The translations under genes were made by a program, and so were the position numbers. A DNA stretch of 64,000 nucleotides. It comes from Rudaea sp. 3F27F6. Its GTDB lineage: Bacteria; Pseudomonadota; Gammaproteobacteria; Xanthomonadales; Rhodanobacteraceae. The notes beneath the pieces are model-generated. The model was not told the origin of the DNA and searched no databases. It saw nothing but the letters and a program-made list of their open reading frames with translations. The stretch covers positions 124,001-188,000 of the forward strand of contig NZ_SCNG01000002.1 of assembly GCF_005503555.1 (NCBI RefSeq), read 5' to 3'. Numbering within the stretch: the stretch's first letter is position 1; the number at the start of each line of letters is the position of its first letter. Below are positions 35,106-43,309 of this stretch, piece by piece.

Positions 35106-35662
35106 ACGGAGTTCCGCGGCGATTCGATCGGAATGTTATGGGAAGTTTGCATATGCGCCTCTGCTCGATGGCTTGCCGGACGGTTCGCCCGTCCTGCGAG
35201 CGAGAAGATGACCTCTCGCGTATGCCTTTTTGCTCTTTTTGCGAAGCGCAGACCTTCCGAAACCCTTACGAATTGCACGCCGAAGAACCTTCTCGATAAA
35301 TTACCCCGCAGCGGATTTTCAAAGAAACGAATTTCACGGAATTTTCATTAACTTCAGACAGGCTTATCTATTTACGTTAGGACGAATCAATAATCGCAAC
35401 GCAAAAATACCGCACCGACTTCGCAGCTTGTTCGCATTCGTGAAAAAAAAGGAATTCGATATCGACGCGCAAGAAGTACGAGATAACTGTAGCCAAGTCG
35501 TCGAGCATGTCTATCACACCGCTGCTGCGGACCTATGAGCAACGCACATAGTTTGGCGCTGCCGAGACTACAAGCCGATCAGCGCGGATATCTTCAGCAT
35601 TCGAGCATCTGCAGCTTGTAAATGACTTACTCGAAAGCGACGACGCGCAATGACATACCGAT
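35106..35662. other. Long intergenic region, AT-rich in part
   Basis: About 560 bp without a recognisable gene. 35290-35420 and 35430-35470 are AT-rich relative to the genome (ATCAATAATCGCAACGCAAA; GTGAAAAAAAAGGAATTCGA). No repeat, tRNA or known motif seen. Together with the fragmentary AraC gene it may be eroded accessory DNA. Confidence 0.4.
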
Positions 35663-35700
35663 AAAAAAAACGATGCGGCCTGCCTGAGCACACCGCATCG
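35663..35700 (-). terminator. Rho-independent terminator of the large surface-protein gene
   Basis: On the minus strand, CGATGCGG (35700-35693) pairs with CCGCATCG (35678-35671) and is followed by a run of eight T (35670-35663). Located 10 bp after the stop of the surface protein. Confidence 0.85.
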
Positions 35701-35710
35701 GAATATCCGC

Positions 35711-38700
35711 CTATGCGCGCAGACGACGCGCGCTCAATCCGGCGAAGCCGAGACCTAGCAGAGCGAGCAGCCACGGCGACAGCAGCGGCGCGGGTACGAC
35801 CGGCGGATACACCGTCACCACGAGCACGGTGCTCGCGCTGCCTTCGTTGTTCCCATCGCCAGAGTACGTTGCGCTAAGGCTGTGCGTGCCGGAACTGAGC
35901 GGACCGACGGTCAGCGCCGCGCTGCTCGACAAAGCATCGACCGTCGTCAGCGTGGCCGTGCCAAGCATCGTCGTGCCGTCGTAGAACGTCACCGTTCCCG
36001 TCGGCGGATCGCCGTATACCGTCGCGGTCAAGGTAATCGGCTGGATCGCGCCCGCTGGATTCGGGTTCGCGCTGAGCGACAGCGTCGTCGTGTCCTTGCC
36101 GACCGTCTGCGTCAGTGTGCCGCTCGACGGCAGATTGTTCGTGTCGCCCGAGTAGCTGGCCTGGATCGTGTGCGATCCGACCGCCAAGGTGCTCGCCGCA
36201 CACGTCGCCGCGCCGCCGCTGAGCGGCAAGCCCGTGCAGCCCGAAAGTGCCGTGCCTCCGTCGCTGAAGTCGACATGGCCGGTCGGCGTGGGATTGCCCG
36301 CGGCCGGCGTCACCGTCGCCATGAAAGTCACGCTGTGACTGAACAGGCTCGGGTTGGCCGAACTCGTTACGATCGTGCCGGCCGGCGCGGCGTTCACGGT
36401 AAGGATCGCCGATCCCATGCTCGTCGCGAAGTCGGCCGTCGCGGTGTAGGTCGCGCTGAGATTGTGCGTGCCGGCCGGCGCGGGCGGCGTCAGCGTGCAA
36501 CTGCCTGCGCCGTTGCTCAACGCCGCGCTGCAGCTCGCGCTGCCGTCGTGGATCGTGACCGATCCGGCCGGCGTGCCCGTACCGGGCGCCTTCGCCGCCA
36601 CGCTCACCTGCACGGTCAGGCTGTCGCCGAGGTTGATCGCGCTCGGCGGTGTGAGCGTCGTCGTCGTGTCCGCCGCATTGACGATCTGATTCAGCGTCGC
36701 GTTCGAAGGCTGGTTGTTGCCGTCGCCCGCATACACTGCGCTTAAGCTGTGCGTGGCAACGCCGAACGTCGATACCGTGCAGACCGCCGAGGCACTGCCG
36801 CTGCCCGCAGCGACGTTCACCGCCGCGCAGAGTTTCGTGCCGCCGGCACAGTTCGCATCCGTGGCCGAGGTGGCGCCGTCACAGAAGGTCACCGCACCGG
36901 TCGGGATCGCCCCTCCCGCGGCCGGCGTGATCGTCGCGGTAAGGGTTGCGCTTTGGCCGAATACGGACGGATTGGCCGAACTGGTCAACGCCGTGCCGGG
37001 CTGCGAAGGATTCACGACCAGACTGCCGCTCGGCGCCGTGCTCGCGCCAAAGCTGCCGTCGCCGTTGTACTGCGCAGTCAACGTCTTCGTGCCCGCCGTC
37101 GACGGCGTCAGCACACAGCTCGTCGCCGGCAAGCTGATCGTGCAATTGTCGCCGGCCTGCGCACCGCCATCGCCGATCGTGATCGTGCCGGTCGGCGTGC
37201 CGCTGCCGGGCGAGGTCACGGTAACCTGGGCATTGACCGTGACCGGACTGCCGAGAGTGATCGCACCGGGCGATGTCACTGCGGTCGTGGTCGCGGCCTT
37301 GGCGACGGACTGGGTCACCGCGCCGCTCGCCGAGCCGGTGAAATTCGTGTTCGCGGGCGCATAGCTCGCCGTGACCGAATGACTGCCGACCGCGAGGCTC
37401 GCCGTCTGGCACTGCGCTTTGCCGGTGCCGTCGAGCGGCACCGCGCTGCAGCCGGACAAAGCGATACCGCCTTCACCGAAGCTCACCGTGCCGTTGGGTA
37501 CCGCGGTGCTTCCAGCGGAAGTATTCGTCGCCGTGGCGGTGAAGACGACCGATTGGCCGTAGACGCTGCCCGCCGGCAGCGATTGCATCAGCGCGGTTGC
37601 GCTCGATGCCGAGGTAATCGTCAGACTGCCGTTCTGATAAGCGGGCGCGTACTTCGCGCTCGCCGCGCCGGCGGCCGTGATGGTATAGCCCGTGCCGGGT
37701 GGCGATGCAGACGTGGCGTTCGTTGTGAACGTCGGCATCACGGTCAGGCTGTTCGCCGCTGTGTCGCCTGGCATAAAGCCCGTATAGCTCGCGCTGAATG
37801 TGGGATCGGGCGCGCCGAACGTGCGGCTGGTGTCGATGGCCTTCACGCTCAGCACAGCCTTGGCGATCGTGATCGAATAACTCTGGCTCGTACTGGCGTT
37901 GTTCGTGTCGACCGCCGTGACGGTAAATGCGTAGGGAGTCGCGCTCGCCGCACCGGGCATGCCGGTGACCGCGCCTGTGCTGCCGTTCAAGCTCAGTCCC
38001 GGCGGCAGCGCGCCGCTGCCGATCGTATAGGTGTACGGATTGAAGCCGCCCGTTGCAGCCGGAATCGAGGCCGAATACGCGCTGCCGTAGGTGCCGTTCG
38101 GCAAATTCGCCGTGGCCAGCGCGAGCGTGTAGTAGGTCGCGGTGCAGGCGCGATTCTGATCCATCGTCACGGTCGCGACGAGCGGGCTGGCCGGTGTGCG
38201 CGTGCAACCCGTACCGCTCCACACCAAGGCGTAACCGTTGGCCGGAGCCGCCGCAGTCAGGGTCACGCTGGAGATATTGTTTTCGCCGAAGTAAATGGCG
38301 CTGCACGCCGCGCCGCTCGCAGACGTGCACGCGGAAATATTTCCGCCGCTGCCTGCCCCGCTCGGCGTCGGCGTGCCGCTAACGCTGCCGGCGCCGACGA
38401 CCGATACGCCGAGCGTATAGGCGACGCGGCGCACTTCCACGGCACCGATATCGCAGGGCGTACTGCCGGTATAACCTGCGACGGTCTGCGGGCGCACCAC
38501 GCCGCGCTGATCGTTGGCCGTGCACGAAGCCGACGGTACGGCGTCGATCGCCGCGCCGCCGACTACCGGCATCAGGGTCGGCGTCGGACCGCCGTTGCCG
38601 GCCAACGCAGCGAACGGCGCGGTGGTCGTGTAGAAGTAATTGCTCGTGCCGTAGCCCGTGTTGTCGTCTTCGGCGCCGTTGCTCTTGTTGGCGTAGAACA

Positions 38701-39775
38701 AGTTGTACTTGCTGTTGGCCGTATCGAAGCTTGCTCCCTGACCTTGCAATACGTAGATACCGCCGCCGCCCGTCGAGGTATTGTTCGAAAATGCCGTGGC
38801 GGTAACCTTCAACGTTCCTTTGCCGAGCCAGATGGCGCCACCCGGAGCCGGGGCCGAGTTGCCGGCGAACGTACTGTTCTCGGTGACCACGGCCGCGCTG
38901 CCTTGGACATTGATCGCACCTCCGCCGGAATTCCCGTTCGTGTAGTTGGCGCTGAAGGTCGTATTGCGAATCGTGGTGGGGATAAAAGTTATGATCGCGC
39001 CGCCGCCATACTGGTCAGCCGAATTGGAATCGAACAGGCTGTCCAGGATGATGCCGCTGTCGCTATCCAGCTCGATCGCCCCTCCGGCGATTTTTGCGGA
39101 ATTGTTGGTAAAACGGCAGCGATTCACCGAAAGCGGACCAAAACTGGTGACGCCGCCGCCGCGGCCATTGGTGCTGCCTTTGTTTCCGGAAAAAACGCAG
39201 TCGACGAGATTCACCGTGCCGTTGTTCAGTAAACCGGCGCCCTGGGAGCTATCGTCTACGCCGTTGGCAACGGTCAACCCCGAGAACGTAACCAAGACGT
39301 TCGATGCGACATAGAAAACGCGGACGGCACTGTTGCCGGAAACGGTCAAATTCGCCGCTCCCGGCCCGGCGATCGTCAAGCTGCGCCCGATGGACAACGT
39401 ACTCGCCAGCGTGATCGTGCCGCTGAGGCCGTTCTGGAACACGATCGTGTCGCCGCCCGCGGCCGCCGCGATCTGCGCGCGCAGAGAACCCGTGCCGCTG
39501 TCGTTTAAATTGCTTACGGTGAGCGTCGCCGCGAATGCCGGTGCTGTGCCAAATATGAGAAGCGCCACCAATGCCGCGCAGCGCAGCACGATGAAGCGGC
39601 CGATCGTCAAGCGGCATGGCGCCTTTCGCGACTTGCTTTCGTCACCCGAAAGGCCGAGGAACTGAGCGCCGATGACGCGGCATTTGCGATGAACCCGACC
39701 GGCCACGGCCCGCGCGGCATTGAGATCGATGCCGCGCTGAACACGGACACGGATACCGCCAGTCAGAAATTTCAT
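35711..39775 (-). CDS. Large beta-helix/Ig-repeat surface protein with IPTL-CTERM-like anchor
   Basis: 1354 aa from ATG 39775 (GAGGGA 6 nt upstream). The signal core is ALVALLIFGTAPAFA after a long basic n-region of about 50 residues. About 90-430 is a right-handed parallel beta-helix region with repeated GGAI/GGGI turns (GAGLLNNGTVNLVDCVFSGN; NSGGGAINVQGSAAV). About 560-650 is a cadherin/MBG-like stretch (NGTYGSAYSASIPAATGG; FGAPDPTFSASYTGFMPGD). About 700-1310 are several bacterial Ig-like repeats, each with PTG-V-F-DG and HSLSATYSGDGNN. The C-terminus VPAPLLSPWLLALLGLGFAG then basic RRLRA is an IPTL-CTERM-like sorting tail. Probably a surface adhesin or matrix protein. Confidence 0.85.
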   Translation of the reverse strand: MKFLTGGIRVRVQRGIDLNAARAVAGRVHRKCRVIGAQFLGLSGDESKSRKAPCRLTIGRFIVLRCAALVALLIFGTAPAFAATLTVSNLNDSGTGSLRAQIAAAAGGDTIVFQNGLSGTITLASTLSIGRSLTIAGPGAANLTVSGNSAVRVFYVASNVLVTFSGLTVANGVDDSSQGAGLLNNGTVNLVDCVFSGNKGSTNGRGGGVTSFGPLSVNRCRFTNNSAKIAGGAIELDSDSGIILDSLFDSNSADQYGGGAIITFIPTTIRNTTFSANYTNGNSGGGAINVQGSAAVVTENSTFAGNSAPAPGGAIWLGKGTLKVTATAFSNNTSTGGGGIYVLQGQGASFDTANSKYNLFYANKSNGAEDDNTGYGTSNYFYTTTAPFAALAGNGGPTPTLMPVVGGAAIDAVPSASCTANDQRGVVRPQTVAGYTGSTPCDIGAVEVRRVAYTLGVSVVGAGSVSGTPTPSGAGSGGNISACTSASGAACSAIYFGENNISSVTLTAAAPANGYALVWSGTGCTRTPASPLVATVTMDQNRACTATYYTLALATANLPNGTYGSAYSASIPAATGGFNPYTYTIGSGALPPGLSLNGSTGAVTGMPGAASATPYAFTVTAVDTNNASTSQSYSITIAKAVLSVKAIDTSRTFGAPDPTFSASYTGFMPGDTAANSLTVMPTFTTNATSASPPGTGYTITAAGAASAKYAPAYQNGSLTITSASSATALMQSLPAGSVYGQSVVFTATATNTSAGSTAVPNGTVSFGEGGIALSGCSAVPLDGTGKAQCQTASLAVGSHSVTASYAPANTNFTGSASGAVTQSVAKAATTTAVTSPGAITLGSPVTVNAQVTVTSPGSGTPTGTITIGDGGAQAGDNCTISLPATSCVLTPSTAGTKTLTAQYNGDGSFGASTAPSGSLVVNPSQPGTALTSSANPSVFGQSATLTATITPAAGGAIPTGAVTFCDGATSATDANCAGGTKLCAAVNVAAGSGSASAVCTVSTFGVATHSLSAVYAGDGNNQPSNATLNQIVNAADTTTTLTPPSAINLGDSLTVQVSVAAKAPGTGTPAGSVTIHDGSASCSAALSNGAGSCTLTPPAPAGTHNLSATYTATADFATSMGSAILTVNAAPAGTIVTSSANPSLFSHSVTFMATVTPAAGNPTPTGHVDFSDGGTALSGCTGLPLSGGAATCAASTLAVGSHTIQASYSGDTNNLPSSGTLTQTVGKDTTTLSLSANPNPAGAIQPITLTATVYGDPPTGTVTFYDGTTMLGTATLTTVDALSSSAALTVGPLSSGTHSLSATYSGDGNNEGSASTVLVVTVYPPVVPAPLLSPWLLALLGLGFAGLSARRLRA

Positions 39776-40341
39776 CGCCATTCCCTCAAGTGCCTTCGGA
39801 ACTCACGTGACGATTCGGCAGAGACGGCTCGTCGTTTGCGACATGGCGCACGAAAGCCCCGAGATTCTCAGAGTGCACCTGTCCTCGATTGATACAAGCG
39901 CACAACGAAACGTCGAACTATCATCCGCGGCGAAAAATTCTTCCGTTTTCGCCGGCCTCGCGTTTCAGCCGAGGCGATGTCCCGACGCGACACGCCGTAT
40001 CGACGTTCGACGTCGACCGCCACGGCGTTCATTGCATGCACGGCCCGAAGCGCAAGGTGCGGAGGCAGCCTTTGCAAATTGCATGCGCAAGCGGCGCAAT
40101 CTGTGCAAATTGCATAGCGCAGTCCCCGCGGCGGCAAAGCAAAAAGCTATCTGTGCGTGCGCGATCGGCACTCGCGGCTTGCCTAGGCCACCGTTCGTCG
40201 CGTGGCACGACTCCTGCTCTTCCCCATTGCAGGCGGCGGTGATTCATAGACCGCCGGCCCGTCGCGAGTGCGACGTTGAAGAAGATTGAATCGAAACGCT
40301 GCGTTCCATCTCGTATCCGATCAACGCGAAGGAGAAGAACC
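39776..40341. other. Divergent intergenic region with two TGCAAATTGCAT repeats
   Basis: 566 bp between the surface protein (leftward) and the mannan-binding lipoprotein (rightward). It contains two exact copies of TGCAAATTGCAT (40073-40084 and 40104-40115), 31 bp apart, i.e. about three helical turns, each an odd-centred palindrome TGCAA-N-TTGCA. No gene recognised in the region. Confidence 0.55.
40073..40115. promoter_or_regulatory. Tandem palindromic sites, possible operator pair
   Basis: Two 12-bp identical sites TGCAAATTGCAT with a 31-bp period, on one face of the helix. Between them TTGC-N4-GCAA (40079-40090) adds a third dyad. The arrangement suits cooperative binding of a dimeric regulator; the regulator is unknown. 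Confidence 0.4.
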
Positions 40342-40770
40342 ATGAAAAGCTTCATCCTCTTGACGGTGACTGTCGTTTTGGCCGCCTGTGCTCCGGTGGA
40401 TCACCACGAACGCTATGCCGGCGGCGCGCGCAATGTCGTCGAGGTCGAGGCCGGGTCTGTGCGCAGCGACGATGAAGCGCGCTCGCTATGTCCTTCGGTC
40501 TGCGGCAGTCGCGGCTGGGCCGGAACCTGGCGCCGCACCGGAGACGACCACCGCGCCGTCTGCGGCTGCGCCGCGAATCCTCCCGTTCCCGTGGCGGCGC
40601 TGCCGCAGGAAGCGCCGACGGCTTGCAGCGTGCAGAGCAACTCGGCCTGCGCCGGATGTTCCGTTTCCTGCCCGGCCGGCAAGCAGACGCAATGCGTCGA
40701 GGGTGTGGCGCAACAGCAGACCGACGGAAGCGCCGTTTGCGTGACGCCGGCCCGCTGTCTTTGCCGATAA
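40342..40770 (+). CDS. Lipoprotein with mannan-binding (MVL-like) domain
   Basis: 142 aa. Lipoprotein signal MKSFILLTVTVVLAACAP, lipid-attachment Cys16. Residues about 35-75 (DDEARSLCPSVCGSRGWAGT then CGC) match the mannan-binding protein MVL-type repeat, including the paired Cys and the GW-G-W element. The C-terminal half is Cys-rich (SACAGCSVSCPAGKQTQC; ARCLCR). GGAG lies 7 nt before ATG 40342. Possibly binds oligomannose glycans or has a structural role; this is inferred from the family only. Confidence 0.75.
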   Translation: MKSFILLTVTVVLAACAPVDHHERYAGGARNVVEVEAGSVRSDDEARSLCPSVCGSRGWAGTWRRTGDDHRAVCGCAANPPVPVAALPQEAPTACSVQSNSACAGCSVSCPAGKQTQCVEGVAQQQTDGSAVCVTPARCLCR

Positions 40771-40833
40771 GCGGCCGAGTCGTATGCGATGTGCGCCGAT
40801 TTCGCTTGCTTCGTCGTGATGCAAGACTTCCGT

Positions 40834-40861
40834 GCTCAGTGGCCGCATGCAGCCACTGAGC
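40834..40861. terminator. Hairpin between convergent genes
   Basis: GCTCAGTGGC (40834-40843) and GCCACTGAGC (40852-40861) form a perfect 10-bp stem with an 8-nt loop, between the lipoprotein stop and the S9 peptidase stop. No T-run follows on either strand. Confidence 0.55.
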
Positions 40862-40894
40862 GCGATCGGCGCCAGCGATTTTTGATTTCCCGAG

Positions 40895-43264
40895 CTAGCC
40901 CTTCGGTGACGCTTCGGGTTTGTCTTTGACTTCGGCGTCTCCGCAGCGCGGCATCGCCTTGAGCGCGTCCCAGCGGCGGTACTGATCTGCCTTGGCCGGA
41001 TCGGGATCTTTGCGTCCGTTGAGCCAATAGTCGTACCAGTCGACGTTCATGCCCTGCTCGGCCAGGCGCTGTTTCGGTTTGACGAGTTCGTGGTCGCCGT
41101 TGCGGATATAGAACAGTTCGATCGGCTTGTTCTGCGCGCGCAGAGTGGCGTAGGCATCCCAGACATAGATCAGCGACGCCGGATCGTTGACCTGGAACAG
41201 GATCGGCGTGCACACGTGCTCGGTATGAAAACCCGGCGAGTTTGCCAGCGCGAGCTTCAGACCTTCACCGAACGGCTTGGCGCCGAACTGCGCGCGATAC
41301 ATCTCCTCGCGGCCCTTGCCCATGTAGTCGATGTTCATCAGGTACTCGCCGTAGGTGTTGAACGCCGCTTCGGCCCAGGTCGCTGCGGCGTAGGCATTCG
41401 GCTCTTCGATCAGCGCCTGCATCGCATGCGGGCCATAATGGCTCCACGGAATGATGCCGACCTTGCCCGGATCGACGACGCCTTCGCCGACGAGCTGCTT
41501 GATCGCCGCGCGATAGCCGGCCGCGCCGGTCGACGCTTCCTTCGGCGTGTCGCTGTTCGCGTCGGACTCCTGCACCTGCAGCACGACGATGTCGCGCGCC
41601 GCGAACGCGCGCGCGGCGAAGCCGGTCGCCGAAGGCCCGTCGACGAAAAACTGTTTCTTCTCGAAACCGTGCGTCTGGATCACCAGCGGGTAGCGGCGTT
41701 TTTTCGAAAAGCCCGGCGGCGTGACGAGAACGCCAGTCAGGCGCCGACCTTCGGCGTCCTTCCATTCGTACAGCGCCGCTATGCCGATCGCGATCTGTTT
41801 CAACTGCGGGTTCGGATCGAGCAGCGTTTTCTGCGCCGCACCTCGCAGGCGGCCGGTCAGCACGGGCGGCTCATCGAGCGCTTCGCGCACTTCGAAACGC
41901 ACCGGCTCTGCCGGCGCCGGCAGTTCGCGACGCACCCATTGTTCGTCGCCGCGCTCGAATGCGACGACGATCTTCTCGTTCGGCGCATTCGGCGTCATGT
42001 ACTCGGCGACCAGTTCGCGGTCGCCGCTGCGCCACTGCAGATCGGTCATCTGCCGGCGGTCGCGGAACGGCCGCTTCGTCGCATCGGCGGCCTGCAGACA
42101 GTGGAACGTCTTGCTGCTCACGTCCACCGTGCCGAGCGCGCACGGCAGCACCGGCTCGGTCGCGGTCGATTGCGGATCGATCGCGGGATACGCGGCGACC
42201 AGCGCGATCTGTTTGCTGTCCGCGGTCCAGCGTGCGAAGACGCGATTGAGCCAGAGTCCGTCGCGCTCGATCGGCGCATCGACGAGCAGTGAAGACTCTC
42301 CCGAAACGATATCGACCAAGACGTACTGCTTCGGCCGGAAATAATCGGTCGAGCCTTCGGTCTCGGGCGTATCGGCGACGATATTCCAGCCCGGATAGTT
42401 GCCGCGCGAGGCGCGATATCTCTCCCAGGATTTCGGAATATGCCTGACGTGCCGGGTCACCACGAGTTGCCGTCCGTCGGGCGCGAGGGCGAGGTTGGCT
42501 CCCTTGAGCCGCATCGGCTTGCCGTCCTTGCCGTGCACCGCGACGGGTTCGCCCTTCTCGATCTTCCAGAGCTCGTCTTCGCTCGTCTTGAAATAGGCAT
42601 CGGCCCAATTCGGGAAGATCAACGGAACGACGTTCTTGCCCGTTGCGATTTCCATGTCGGGCAACGAAGGGCCGCCGGCCTGGTACATGTCGTTGGCGCG
42701 CACCGGCGCATGCGCGAGATAGACGACGGCACCGTTGCGCTCGTCATATTGATTCACGTCCTGGTCGGCGCGGCTCAGTGCCACCGGTTCTCCGCCGTCG
42801 ATGCCGATGCGGTAGAGGCGTCTCGCGCCATCGTCGTCGGCACCGAGGAACAGGATGCTTTTCGCATCCTCGCCCCAACGCCAATCGCTCACCGGGCCGA
42901 GATCGTTGAGGCTGCCGTGATTCGTCGCACTGGCGAAGCGCAGCAGCGGCTTGGCGCCGCCGAAGTTGGCGTTCGCGGAGCCGGCGAGAAATTTCTGCAC
43001 GGCATCCCGCTCGAACAGCCATAGCGTCGACTCGCGTTTGCCGCTCGCGAGATCGCCGCGGACCGTGACGACGACGAAGCGCGTGCCGTCGGGCGAGGCC
43101 ATTGCACGCGGCGAGACCAGCGCTTCGTTCGAACTCGGATAAAGAAACGTCGACAGACCGATCGAGTCGGCGACGGTGAAACGCCGCTCGGGCGCGGCAT
43201 GGGCGGCCGGCAGGATCGCGCTCAGCGCGAATCCGACCAGCATGGGTAGGGAAAGGCAACGCAT
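40895..43264 (-). CDS. S9-family peptidase resembling Atxe2-type lasso peptide isopeptidases
   Basis: 789 aa. Signal peptide ends AHAAP (about residue 23). About 40-490 is a beta-propeller-like gate; about 500-750 is the alpha/beta hydrolase. Probable nucleophile Ser608 in VGIIPWSHYGPHAM, with an unusual Pro before Trp-Ser where Gly is normal, and probable His725 in IRNGDHELVKPKQRLAEQGM. NVDWYDYWLNG is the typical end of this subgroup. The order peptidase - TonB receptor - FecR - FecI matches loci of Atxe2-type isopeptidases, which open imported lasso peptides. No lasso precursor gene is seen here, so peptide hydrolysis is the safer statement. Confidence 0.8.
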   Translation of the reverse strand: MRCLSLPMLVGFALSAILPAAHAAPERRFTVADSIGLSTFLYPSSNEALVSPRAMASPDGTRFVVVTVRGDLASGKRESTLWLFERDAVQKFLAGSANANFGGAKPLLRFASATNHGSLNDLGPVSDWRWGEDAKSILFLGADDDGARRLYRIGIDGGEPVALSRADQDVNQYDERNGAVVYLAHAPVRANDMYQAGGPSLPDMEIATGKNVVPLIFPNWADAYFKTSEDELWKIEKGEPVAVHGKDGKPMRLKGANLALAPDGRQLVVTRHVRHIPKSWERYRASRGNYPGWNIVADTPETEGSTDYFRPKQYVLVDIVSGESSLLVDAPIERDGLWLNRVFARWTADSKQIALVAAYPAIDPQSTATEPVLPCALGTVDVSSKTFHCLQAADATKRPFRDRRQMTDLQWRSGDRELVAEYMTPNAPNEKIVVAFERGDEQWVRRELPAPAEPVRFEVREALDEPPVLTGRLRGAAQKTLLDPNPQLKQIAIGIAALYEWKDAEGRRLTGVLVTPPGFSKKRRYPLVIQTHGFEKKQFFVDGPSATGFAARAFAARDIVVLQVQESDANSDTPKEASTGAAGYRAAIKQLVGEGVVDPGKVGIIPWSHYGPHAMQALIEEPNAYAAATWAEAAFNTYGEYLMNIDYMGKGREEMYRAQFGAKPFGEGLKLALANSPGFHTEHVCTPILFQVNDPASLIYVWDAYATLRAQNKPIELFYIRNGDHELVKPKQRLAEQGMNVDWYDYWLNGRKDPDPAKADQYRRWDALKAMPRCGDAEVKDKPEASPKG

Positions 43265-43309
43265 CGGTTTCTCCGAACAGGAGGGATGGCGGCGGTCGTG
43301 CGCGGATGC

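Noticed and set aside
36749-39232. An 827-codon plus-strand frame inside the large surface-protein gene
   Set aside because: Low-complexity Arg/Ala translation; the opposite strand encodes clear Ig and beta-helix repeats with signal peptide, sorting tail and terminator.
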